A stretch of 64,000 bases of DNA from Ceratothoa steindachneri (taxonomy: Eukaryota > Arthropoda > Malacostraca > Isopoda > Cymothoidae): NCBI GenBank assembly GCA_963969495.1, contig OZ018321.1, positions 71,056,286-71,120,285 of the forward strand, given 5' to 3'. Positions 12,211-22,925 of this stretch are shown here, piece by piece. Under the pieces are notes generated by a model. It was given only the letters and a program-made list of their open reading frames with translations. It ran no database searches and was not told the DNA's origin. The position numbers and the translations under genes are program-made. Numbering within the stretch: the stretch's first letter is position 1; every line of letters starts with the position of its first letter.

Positions 12211-13323
12211 TGTCGAAGTATGGCCAAATATACGGGAATATGCGCACACAAGCTCTAAGGTAGGCCAAGCAAGGCGACAACTGTTTTTGTTCTAAGAGTG
12301 CCATTTGAATAGATAGTGGCAGCTGCATGACAAAGGAATATACCAAACACAACGAGAAAAATAGATTTTAATGCACAATAAATAAAAGGCACAACAATAA
12401 ATATGGATATATATGAGTACATGAATAAGATGGAATTAGGTTCCGAATACTAATTAGATAACCTGGGTTATTGAATGGTTATAATGGGATATTTAGGGTA
12501 GTAGGTGATTTAGGTTCTTTGAACCTCGAGAGTAAATCGGGGCAAACTTGGGAGAGGTCTTGGTGACATTGCTTACTCACGGGGGGTAGCCACAAACCAG
12601 CACCACGTGAGGCTACTTTCTTGAACTTGTGTTTTGAAAGATGCGGGCTTCTTGTCTTCAAGATGTCACCGAACAAAATTCGAAGGGGGATGGAGGGGAG
12701 GGGAATAACTTCTCCAACCTCAGGTTGAGCAAGTTATCGGGCTTCTTGTCCTCAAGAGGTCACTGGTCGAACTTCAAAAGGGCGGGAAGGGATGACTTCT
12801 CCACACTCGGCTTGAGCGAACTAACGGGCCTCTTGTCCTCAAGAAGTCACTAGAAGAACTTCGGAGGACGGCTTCTCCAATCCTTGATCCGAAGTCGGTT
12901 GAGAAAGGCTAACGTTGCCTCACAAAACTCTTCTCCCTGACCTGAAGATACAGGGGTGATGTCCAGCTCTTCCGTGGCTTGCGACCGTCACTCGCACTTC
13001 TCGGGAGAGAGCTTCGTTGAATTGAACTTCTTTTGGGAAGTGTCGTCTAACCAAATCTGTCTGTAATCCTGTAAAGGGTGCATATATACCCGGAGTTCTC
13101 CAAAACAGGGAGAGAGAGAGGCCTTCTCGAACCCAAATTATCGGCCGTGACAAACCGAGCGTCTCCTGGCGGGGAAGTGTCAACGACAGGGGAGGTAGGC
13201 TTCAATTTCAGCGTCATGCCTCGGTGTGAAGTCGAAGGGGGGGGGGAGTAACGGCTCGCTTTCACTCCCGAAGTAATAACTTAGGATGTGGGGAAATAAT
13301 ATTACTCTAGGGGATACCTCTAC
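12211..13323 (-). mobile_element. LTR-like insertion (probable solo LTR) inside an R1 array
   Basis: The insertion breaks an R1 monomer between two copies of GATATA (12205-12210 and 13324-13329). Joined across it, the monomer reads on as in the intact arrays, so GATATA looks like a target duplication. Its left end TGTCGAAGTATGG resembles the inner LTR end of element 2 (TGTCGAGGTATG), and its right end is roughly complementary (GATACCTCTAC). Read on the minus strand it has a TATA box near 13092 (GGGTATATATGC). It encodes no pol motif and is about 1.1 kb, close to the LTR size of element 2, so a solo LTR left by recombination is the simplest reading. The right terminus lacks a perfect CA, which keeps this tentative. 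Confidence 0.55.
12645..12890 (+). repeat. Three imperfect ~85-bp tandem units
   Basis: Three successive units each open with GGGC(T/C)TCTTGTC(C/T)TCAAGA and GTCAC, then run through AACTTC and CTTCTCCA. The units differ by substitutions and small indels. They lie inside the LTR-like insertion and may be a tandem enhancer-like block within it. The open frames across them are a by-product. Confidence 0.65.
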
Positions 13324-13960
13324 GATATAATTACCAAAATCCTCGCAAGTTTAGCCCGGGAATTATATTGTTTTCGTGATAAGATCATAACTACTAGGTC
13401 CATTCTAACGAAATTTGAAGGCCTATGTTGTTTCATATTCTCTTTCTAATCAAATAATTGCAAAAGTCCTCCTAATGATAGCCCGGAAAATATATTGTTT
13501 TGCCCATAACATAATAACCCTAATTTGAAACCCTTATGTTTTTTTACATTCTTTCTTGAATAGTATAATTGCCAAAGTCCTTCCAAGTTTGGCAATGAAA
13601 TTCTTTTGGAGTAATGGGGCGCAATAACATCATAACTATGAGGCCCATTCTAGCGAAATTTGAAGCTCTTCTGTTGTTTTACATTCTTTTTCGAATAATA
13701 TAATTTACAAGGTCCTCCTAACATCAGCCCGGGAATTATATTCCATTGGCATTAACGTCATAACTATTCCGATGATTCTAGTGAAATTTGAAACCCATAT
13801 ATTGTTTTCCAGTCTCTTTCGAAAAATATAAAATTCCTCCTAAGGTTAGTCCTGGAATTATTCAAAGTTTTGAAGGTCGTAAGGTCACAAATCAGAATAA
13901 GTTAGAGCAAGCGGCATTTTGGTCAGCAGACCTTGCTCAGTTTGAGACAGATTGCCCAGA
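13324..13960 (+). repeat. R1 array, continued
   Basis: Four to five degenerate monomers of about 110-125 bp. Each contains GATATAATT-CCAAAGTCCTC, TTAGCCCGGGAATTATATTG, ATAACATCATAACTAT and CGAAATTTGAA, followed by TGTTGTTTTACATTCT. The array ends around 13860 in a tail, GTTTTGAAGGTCGTAAGGTCA, which also occurs near 59400. The 60-codon frame at 13788-13970 only reads through the repeat and tail. Confidence 0.8.
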
Positions 13961-14337
13961 TTTAGTTTGAAAACATTAAAATGAATAGTTTCAATAAATT
14001 AATAAGGATGTTAGCAATTTAACATCATCTTTCCTTAACATAAATTAATATATTTTATTCATTAAATTTGTAAGAGAATTAATCCGCTATTTCTGAGAAA
14101 TTAGATTTTAACAATCCTATGAATTTTTTCCCGTATTTCAGTTTTAATGACTATTATATCTTCAATTCTATGCTCCATATTTACATAAGAAGTGGCTTAG
14201 TTAATTATTCTGAATTTTAGAACCTGAAGTTTGATGGTTGGACGAAATGATTTTGAACGAAATTAACTACATGTAACATTCTCATTATATATATAGAATA
14301 TATATATATGATGTCGTAACTAACTAACTTTGGTGCA
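13961..14337. other. AT-rich spacer
   Basis: About 380 bp of AT-rich sequence with a short TA run (14285-14310). It holds nothing recognisable and ends at the left inverted repeat of the next element. Confidence 0.5.
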
Positions 14338-16515
14338 CTGGTTCCGAATCTGTATTCAAATTTACCCTAGCATGTAAGGTTCCTGCGTTGTGCAACTAGA
14401 CCCAATGGCTCCCTTTGTCACCTTGTATCAATTAGTGATATAATTATTATGACTTTGAGAAGAATGAGACATTTCTGGGCAAAGGTTTGGAATCGGGGCA
14501 CCTTATTTGGCATTATGTATGTCCTTTTGCAGACCCAGACAAGATATGTAATACATATAAAAGAGGTAGTACTCACCTAACTATAAATTTCTTCAAAAAT
14601 ATTTGAGACTCTTGCTCTTGCTCTTGTACCTGCATACAGGATGCCCAGAATTAATTAGTCACCCATCATGCTTTCGTTGAAGTGGCCTTGATACCTGCTT
14701 TCCATCATTGCGATATCTCGGTGAAACCTTTCTTCATGTTCGTTACAAATATCACCCATATTAGATGGAAAGAAATCTAGATGCGAATGCAAGAAATGCA
14801 TCTTAAGAGATATCCGACACCTTAATCGTTGATTGGCCTTTAGCATGTTGTCCACTAGTTCTTTATAGTTTTCAGCCCTATGATTACCAATAAAGTTCTG
14901 CACAACATGGACAAATGAATCCTATGATGCCAACTCAAGTGGAGCTAGTTTATTTCTGAACTCCCTGTCACGTATCAATTCTCTGATCTCCAGCCCTACA
15001 AAAATGCCAGCTTTAAATTTTTCACCAAATTTATAATTGAGATACTGGAATCCATCAGAATCATGGGCAAAGTTCGATATGAAGTGGTGGAAGGTCGATC
15101 TTATGTGAATGTACCAAAGGCATGTGCTTCACATTGTATCGGCCAACTATGTGTTCTTCTCTTTCGGGACACCTTTTGACAATACAATGAATCCTGTCTT
15201 CCCCGAGGTTCCTAGGCATAATAAGCACATATTCTTTGTATATCATAGCTGCAGTCCAAGAAGTAAAGAAATTACTTTTAGATCACCACAGATATTCTAC
15301 TTATGATGGAAATAATGAACACCTTCCAAAATAAATTTCATCGAGTCATATGTCTCTATCATTCCAACAATAAGTGCGACAGGAATTGAAAGTTTTTTGT
15401 TTCCATTGTGTAGCAACACAGCTTGAGGCTAGCAGTGCTTGCATCGATGAATATTCTCTATTCATCAGGTAAATGCTCGTTTCCTAGCTGATCCATGAGG
15501 CCCTTAACATCAGTACAAAAAAAACACCATCTTCCTCTTTATAGAAGGCAGCTAAGGCTTCATGGCGTTTCCAGAAAGTAGGTCTTTTTTCACCGATTTC
15601 TAGAAGATTCGATTGCTTAGTCGGGAGTCCAGCAGTTCTGCGTTCTCCTTTGACAATAACAAATCCCTCAACAAAATATTCAATCTTTCTTTATTTATCA
15701 ACTGGATCTTCTTTTCCTTAGAATCCCCCTCATGCATTTCATCGTCATTGCTATCCTCCTATTTAGGCGATGAATCATCTTCTTTGACTGCATTAGATGA
15801 TGGAAGAACTTGGATTGGCATCTCCATATTATGGGGGATTGGTTTTATAGCTGACTTACAATCTGGATATACAATTTTGGACTTGTTCCTATTTGAGAAT
15901 TCCGCAATATTTGTCCTACAAAAGTAGTAATCAAAAACATGATTTATTGGCACACGCCACAACATTCATACTGCAAAAGGCATACCTTTCCATTTGCCAT
16001 TTAAACACTGTGTGAGCCCAATATAACACACAGTACAAGATTTGTGAGGTGACCAAGGCTTGTCTTGGTCACCAACTTTACAAATAAAATAACAATTGTA
16101 TGCAGTTTTGATTCTTTTAGCTAAATTTTTCCGCTGGTTGATTGGAGTATATCTTCCACAGATATAACAAAGGTTGTCTAGGCTATTTATGCATCCTTTC
16201 TGATTCATGTTTTCAACTTAGTTCGTATATACTTTGTTATATACTTTTGTACAATCTTATTTTATTCAAAAATTAATTGAGAGATAAATCTGAAAGAAAA
16301 ATGCCATTAATCACTGTATGTAAATACCGTTTCAACACCGCTACTATAATGGCTATATTTGACAACATGATAAATCAGGGGTGTAACGCAGGAAACAAAC
16401 ACATCCTCTTACTACGGTAGCCGAAGCAACACTGCCCATATGTGTAACTAAGAGTATGTGTGTAACTCAGGAACCTTACATGCTAGAACAATTTTGATTA
16501 CAGACTCGGAATCAG
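14338..16515 (-). mobile_element. Putative DNA transposon with terminal inverted repeats (copy A)
   Basis: Inverted repeats of 57 bp lie at 14338-14394 and 16459-16515. They match at 46 of 57 positions by my count and share an identical 19-base core, CTAGCATGTAAGGTTCCTG. They stand 261 and 251 bp from the ends of the decayed gene between them, a symmetry expected of a cut-and-paste element carrying one transposase. True outer ends and target duplication are not resolved; similarity may extend outwards (AATGATTTTG occurs on both sides). A related end is seen downstream of copy C near 55089-55138. I cannot assign a superfamily. Confidence 0.6.
14655..16208 (-). pseudogene. Cys-rich putative transposase, copy A (decayed)
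   Basis: On the minus strand, pieces in several frames line up into one protein of roughly 500 residues that matches copies B and C. In order: an N-terminal zinc-like block (LCYICGRYTP, then DQDKPWSPHKSCTVC; 16208-15966); an acidic linker; FIDAS followed by VLLHNGNK; ICGDLKVISLLLGLQ; LPPLHIEL; FIGNHRAENY; MHFLHSHLDFFPSN; and HEERFHRDIAMMESRYQGH near the end (14655-14903). Stops and frameshifts lie throughout. The aspartates in FIDAS and GDLKV and the glutamate in EERFH are kept in all copies and could form a DDE-type site, which is inference. I know this architecture only as an uncharacterised multicopy protein family of invertebrate genomes. Its position between inverted repeats suggests a transposase. 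Confidence 0.75.
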
Positions 16516-17571
16516 CATACTTGATTTAGTTTAAATCACAAGCTAATACCCAAGTAGCAAAATCATTGTTGACTAGTGTAAGCGAAAAGTACATGGAACT
16601 TAATATACAATAAATGTATTTAAAGGCCCACAAAAATGAAAACTGGTATCACAAGCCGGAAAAAGGCTAAGGAAGATATTACTTAAATCATTAAAAGCTT
16701 AAGAGAGTAAAGGGCAGAAATAGAAGCAGAGAAATAGGGGACAATATTTTAACCGCTATATGAAGGTGAATGGGATTCGAACTTGTGTCATCAAGTGCTC
16801 ATTGCTATCAGGAAAACCAGTTTTCATTTCATTGTGCCTTTAAATAGAAATATATATATATTAAGGAATGGTTATATTCAACAGCAGAACAAGTATTGTT
16901 TAGCTTCCTGAGAACTTTTTAATTTCCATAAGTGACAGTTTATTAAAGAGAAAAAGATCGTAAAGGATCATTTTAAATCATTATTCATTATTTGCCCGAC
17001 TCACCTTGCGACTAAAGTGGTCATCTTCTTGGCTACACTGATAAATATGAATAAATTTATCTATATACGTACAAAATACAAGCGTTTAGACGAGCAACAC
17101 TCATTATATTTTTTAATATTAAAATATAAAAAAAAAATAATTTGTGCTGAAAATAAAAAATAAATTAGTCTAAAATGAACATATTTTACGCTATTTATTG
17201 TAGAAAAACAACAGAAAAAAACCGTAAAATTAACACCCATCTATCAGAAATAGTACCCGATGTCACGCCTATCTACCTAAAGTTGCGGTGCGTACTCTCA
17301 CCCACAGGAAATGAAAGTTGGTAAAAAGGACGTAGACCTAGAAGTAGGTTTTGCTTGATGGAGACGTCACGCATTAGACGTGAGTTCCTCTTTGAATTTC
17401 TCTTTTTTTTTCTAAATTCTTCAGTTAAATATGTGTTAAGTTCTTAGCTGAATTTCTTCATATTTATCAATGTAGTCACTTATGGAAATTAAATAGTTCT
17501 CAAGAAGTTAAACAATACCTCTTCTGCCGTTGAATATAACCATACCTTTATAAAAACATGACTTTATTACA

Positions 17572-17576
<5 letters not shown>
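16516..17576. other. AT-rich spacer
   Basis: No gene recognised. On the minus strand near 16760-16840 there is a B-box-like AGTTCGAATCC with an A-box-like GGCACAATG upstream, but no tRNA cloverleaf can be drawn. It may be a worn tRNA-derived SINE. Confidence 0.4.

Positions 17577-17664
<88 letters not shown>
17577..17664. repeat. (TA)n microsatellite
   Basis: About 88 bp of uninterrupted TA dinucleotide. Confidence 0.95.
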
Positions 17665-17666
<2 letters not shown>

Positions 17667-18379
17667 AGAAAAACCACTGTTTTGGAGTATAAAATTGATT
17701 AGAACTGGACTAGTTTAAATATGTAACTTCCCATATGATCTTCAGCCGTAAATTAAGAAAGGATGACAAATAAACTGAAATACTAGAATTTATAATCACA
17801 CGCAACTGACATTAATCTGGAGGCGTTAGCTTTAGATGATTAACAATATCTTTTAAAATGAGAATTGAGACATAGGGACTGCATTTATGCTGCCCATTAG
17901 ATAAAGTGAAATTTAGAATTTCTTCAATCAATGAGGATTCGATAATTTTTCATTTGTTATATAATCAATACAATGGTAAGTTATTTGGGTTACAAATATT
18001 TGAAGCATTGCTTGCTCTACGAATATCCTCTATGTTCGTATTTGCATTTGTCTAATAACCTTCTAGTCTCTCCTACATATAAAGAGGGACAATTTGGAGC
18101 TTTTCACTGGATTAAATATATTGCTGCATCTTTATTTTGCGATTTTGGTTTAGGGGAAGGAAAATATTTTATGACAGTTGAAGGATATTTGAAAGTGGTC
18201 AAGTTGGGATATACTCGTACAATGGAGTTTACTCCTTCAAGCAAGGGCGAATATACTAGAGATAAGCAATTCTTTTTAATTGTAAGATTTTCTTTTTTGA
18301 TGTTTTCATCTATAGAGTAAAGTGGATATTTTAACTCAATGAACATGCATGTTATGAAGGTGATTTCATCTTGTAAATA
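17665..18379. other. AT-rich spacer with one unassigned open frame
   Basis: It contains a plus-strand open frame of 115 codons (17973-18320, starting MVSYLGYKYL). The frame is hydrophobic and aromatic-rich with no motif I recognise. A reverse-strand frame of 80 codons overlaps it, so chance is as good an explanation as a gene. Confidence 0.3.
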
Positions 18380-20110
18380 TATGGGTCACACATTCGAAAG
18401 GGTCTATTCTAGGCTAGGCAATACTATGATATACTATACTATACTAACTAGGGTAGGGTTGGGTAAGATAAGCTATGGTAGACTATTCTAGGCTATGCTA
18501 GTCTATGCTAGAATATGTTAACTAGGCTAGTATAGGATAGAATATACTAGGCTAGGCTCCAGTGACGAGGCTAAGTTAGGTTATACTAAGATAGACTCTA
18601 CTAGACTACGGTAAGCTAAGCTAGGCTAGAGTAAGTTTATATACAATTATAGTCTTCGCTAAGCTAGGCTAGGTTATACTCTGCTAGGCAGGCTAGGCTA
18701 TACTTTGATAAGCTAGGCTAGGATACACTGTGATAGGCTGGGATACACTGTGGTAAGTTTGGGTATACTATACTAAGCTAGGTTATTCTAATATATACTA
18801 TGCTAGGCTATATATGCAAATCTATACTAGGCTAGGCTAGGCTAGGGTATACTATGCTATTTTACGCCATTCTATGTTATGATATACTAAGCTTAGCTAT
18901 ACAAGGGTATGCTATTCTATGCACGGCTATGCTGGACTAAACTACGATAGACTAAGCTAGATTATAGTGTACCATGCTAAGCTAGCATAGGCTAGGGTAA
19001 GCTATAATAATCTATGTTTGGGTGTGCCATGCCAAGATACACCATGCCAGAATAGGATAGTATATACTATGCTAAGCTAGGCTATACTATGCTAGACTAG
19101 TTTATGCTAAGCTAGGCTAGGTTATATTATGCTTATGCTTTACTATACTAAGCTAGATTAGAGTAAGATAGGCTATGGTAGATAGGCTATACTATGCTAG
19201 GCTTTGCAAGGCTAGGCTAGCCTAGGCTATACGAGAATAGGATAGGCAATACTATGTAAAACTATTCTAAACTATAATAGGTTAGGCTATGCTATACTAT
19301 ACTATTCTAGGCTAGACTATATTATGATAAGCTATACTATACTATACTATAGTAAGCTTTGCTATCCTGTATATGCTAGGCTGTACTAGGCTATGTTTGG
19401 CCAGGCTTTAGTTTGGTTTTTATGCTAAGATAGGGCATAATATGCATTCTCTGCTAGACTTGACTAGATTAGTTTAGGCTAAGTCGTACGATGCCACGGT
19501 AAGCTATACTATGTAAGTCTAGGCTATACTATGCAAGCTCCTTAAGAGTATGGTATGGTAAGTTCTACTATTATAGGAAATCATAGACTAGACTTGTTAT
19601 ACTAAACTAGGCTACGCTAGACTAGGCTATACTATGGTAGGCTATGCTATGACATAAACTACTCTGTTATACTATGCTATAATATACTAAGATAGGCTAA
19701 GCTAGGTATCATTTAATATGTTAGGCAATCTAGGATAGTCTATAGTATGCTAGGCTTTATTATGCTAGGTCAGGTAATACTATGGTAGGCTATCCTACGT
19801 TAAGCTAGGTTTTGCCAGGCTACTATTCGAGACTATACTAGGCTATTCTATAAAATGTTATACTATTCTAGACAATAGTAGGCTATACTAAGATATGCTA
19901 GGCTATGCTATACTATGCTAGGAGAAACTATACCACATATACTATACTATAATATACTTTACTATACTATGTTTTGCTATGAATTGCTATACTATACTAT
20001 GTTATGCTATAATATAATATGCCATGTTATACCATGCTATAATATGATAAGCACCACTATGCAATAATATGCTATGTTATACAATGCTATACTATTCTTT
20101 GCTATGCAAT
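18380..20110. repeat. Degenerate pentanucleotide satellite (CTAGG/CTATA/CTATG)n
   Basis: About 1.7 kb is built almost entirely of five-base words CTAGG, CTATA, CTATG and CTAAG in varying order, for example GCTAGGCTATACTATG, with scattered single-base slips. The right part (after about 19900) drifts to CTATA and CTATG only. Nothing in it codes. The period of five equals that of the arthropod telomere repeat TTAGG, but the word differs, and there are no long perfect TTAGG runs. Confidence 0.9.
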
Positions 20111-20194
20111 TAGGATGTGACCATTTTTTCAACTTTCTAATTCCATAAATGAGTGATGACAAAAAGTTAAGTCCCGCCATTTTAATTAAGAAAA

Positions 20195-20690
20195 TAGATT
20201 TCCTCAATAATCATCACTTCATCATCATCATCACTAACTATAATTGAAGAGGGGATTTTTTTGAGTATTTCAAATAATAATTTCATCTTAGTTTGGTTAT
20301 GACATGTTCTTTTTATCAAAGTTATTTCTAATAATTCTTTTAGAAAATCAAAAAACAAAATGGTGAAGTTCAGAAATAAATATAAGTATCGAAATTTTGT
20401 GAATTTTTTTAATCCCAAAGAATTACAAATAGTGAAGTTTAGAAAATTTATTTTTATATATCTTCTTCTATAACTATATTTTACCAACGTGATATTTTGA
20501 AAGGGGGAAAATTTAGTTTAGAGTTCCTTTTTAAAATTATTATAATTGGCGAAGTTCAGAAAATTGCTAAAAATTTGACAATTGCTGCTTTCTATAGATT
20601 TGAAATTTTAATCTTAGTAGTTTAGCGCAAGCTCTCCCCATAGGGGTAACTGGCGATGCCATTGCCTGGTAAGCTCATATTTTAAGAACG
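20195..20690 (+). repeat. Dispersed repeat R2, longer copy
   Basis: It opens with an ATCATC-type run (20210-20235). It then carries GTGAAGTTCAGAAATAAATA, TTTGTGAATTTTTT, AAGAATTACAAAT and GTGAAGTT-AGAAAATTTATT, and ends with TGCCATTGCCTGGTAAGCTC near 20672. The same series in the same order lies reverse-complemented at 61480-61815. It has no coding potential and could be a non-autonomous element. Ends and target duplications are not resolved. Confidence 0.75.
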
Positions 20691-20749
20691 AGAATTTTTT
20701 AAGATTTTAATAAGATTTTTTCTTTTAGTTTAGTTGTAATCTAAGTATA

Positions 20750-20905
20750 TTTAATTTGGTTTTTAAAGTTGTTTATAATAATTCCGTTATAATAACAAAA
20801 AAGTAAAATGGTGAAGTTCAGAAATAAATATAAGTATGTAATATTTGTGAATTTTTTAAAACTAAAAGAATTACAAATGGTGAAGTTGAGAAAATTTATT
20901 AAAAT
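20750..20905 (+). repeat. Dispersed repeat R2, partial second copy
   Basis: Repeats the centre of the preceding R2 copy in direct orientation: AAAATGGTGAAGTTCAGAAA, then GTGAATTTTTTAAAAC and GAATTACAAATGGTGAAGTT. The two copies stand about 450 bp apart, so R2 may itself contain a direct repeat. Confidence 0.7.
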
Positions 20906-21095
20906 TATGGCATGGAAATTATTAGAGCGAATTTAGATGAAAAAAAAGAAAAAGAATCATGATAGGCCGTAGGTCAGAGACCAAAAGTCAGCCAGCTAAG
21001 CGCAAGCTCCTTCTGTAAGGAGTAGTGGAGAAGCTCTACTCTTGTTTTAATATAATTTAGTTCTGCTTTTTAATATGCCTTTAGAAATGTGTGAC

Positions 21096-21860
21096 TTTTT
21101 AGTCGCGGGCGACACTTCATCTCACTATATCGGTCGGTCGGTCAACGTTTTTTTTTTTTAATAACATTCTAGCAAGTCAGCCAATTCTAACGGAATTTAA
21201 AACCATTATGTTGTTTTAGATTTTCTTTCAGATGCTATAATTGCCAAAGTCCTCCCATGTTAGCTCAGAAATTATATTGTTTTAGCAATAACATCATAAC
21301 TATTTTGCAGATTCTAACCTGAATGAAACCCTTATGTTGTTGAACATTCTCTTTTGAATGATATAATTGCCAGAGTCGTCCCAATGTTAGCCAGGGAATT
21401 ATTTTCTTTTGGTAATAACATCATAACTATTCCGACCACACCAACGAAATTTTAAACCCTTTTGTTCTTTTAAATTATATTTCGAAAAAAATAATTGTAA
21501 AGTCCTCCCAACGTTAGCTAGGGAATTATTTTGTTTTGGTAATACATAATAACTATTCGGCCGATTCTAACGAAATTTGAACCAATTAGGTTGTTTTACA
21601 TTCTCCTTCGAAAGATATAATTGATAAGGTCCTCCTAAGGTTAGCCCGGAAATTAGTTTTTTATTTTGCAATAACATCATAACTATTTGGCTGATTCTAG
21701 CGGAATTTGAAACGCTTATATTGTTTTACATTCCCTTTCAAATAATAAAATTGCCAAAGTTACCCAAGGTTAGCCAGGAAATTGGGTTTGGGGGAATAAC
21801 ATCATAACTATTCGTCCGATCCTAACGAAATTTGAAACCCTTAAAGTGTTTGCATGCCTT
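21096..21860 (+). repeat. R1 array with intact palindromic head
   Basis: Starts TTTTTAGTCGCGGGCGACA. GTCGCGGGCGAC (21102-21113) is a perfect palindrome with 5-bp arms around GG. After TCTCACTATATCGGTCGGTC come about six monomers of roughly 125 bp, with the same consensus as at 13324-13860 (CATAACTATTCGGCCGATTC, CGAAATTTGAAACCCTTATG, GTCCTCCCAANGTTAGCC). The orientation is the same as at 12048 and 62839. Confidence 0.85.
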
Positions 21861-22925
21861 TTGTTGAATATGTTCGTATTATTGTTTTTGTTGCCCCGTG
21901 CTAAAGGGAAGAGCGGTGTAACTGGCTAATAAGCAGATTTGCCTGAGTCATAGCTGAAAAAAGCCACTTACTTCCACCAATTACAGCAGCTACATAGGTT
22001 ACAAAAAAATCTTATCATCTGGCAGTTTCACTCTACCCTTTCGGGCAAGTAAATTTTTGATTGGTATTCTAACCTTCAGGCGGAATCAATGAGTACTTTA
22101 CGCAAGTCATTTTCAAAATTCTAATTGTTTATTAGTAGATTTGTTTCCTAGTTTATGTATATTATATAAAGATTTTTCCAAAAATGCATAACCTTTTCAT
22201 GTAGTTATCAACTCAAAACTGCGTTTAGTGGAACTAACTATACAGCCAGGTTCAAACTGAAAAGATTCAGAACCTTGATTGTAGCACAAGGAGTAGAACT
22301 GTCTGTTTATATGAAGTAAGTTCTTTAACCTATAAGCATTTCTCCCCAATACGGCTTATTGGTCTGATATGAGATTCAAACCTGTCAAAGCATACAGCCG
22401 AAATTTTAGAAACCATCTTAAAAGAAAAGAAATCTTCATCAAAAACCTAAATTAGTATTTTGGGGGAAAAAGAAAGGAGGGATATAGTCCTTAGTGTAAT
22501 AACATCTTTGGACATCTCTAAATGGCAATAACAGAATGTCGTAAAATGGACTCTCGACGATATACCATATATGACTATTCGTTGAGAGAACTATTCAATT
22601 ATATTTAGAGTGCGTGGTGTCTGGTTGACCGATATTATTTATCTCCAATATGCTTAAGAAGTGGAACGGAGCTTAAGGATAATAATATGGCTATCATTAA
22701 TAGAATAGAGTTTTATTAATAAAAATATCAACAACACACAAAACGGAAAATATTGACATAAACAGAGAATGAAAGGGGTCGTGGGAAATCTGGCTAATCC
22801 GAGGATTAAGATTTGGTAGAGATTTAAAAAGGTAAAACAAATAAAAATTAAAGGGATGGGATGGTTTGCTAAACCATTTAAAGCACAGGATAGGGTTGAC
22901 GAAAAGGTTAAATACTCAAAGGTAA
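21861..22925. other. AT-rich spacer
   Basis: About 1 kb with no recognisable gene or repeat. Confidence 0.5.

Noticed and set aside
16760..16840. tRNA gene on the minus strand (AGTTCGAATCC)
   Set aside because: No T stem or acceptor stem can be formed; at best a SINE remnant.
17973..18320. 115-codon open frame as a host gene
   Set aside because: No recognisable motif, and an overlapping antisense frame of similar openness; kept only as an unassigned frame.
18380..20110. Internal telomere repeat block
   Set aside because: The words are CTAGG, CTATA and CTATG; no perfect TTAGG tracts are present.
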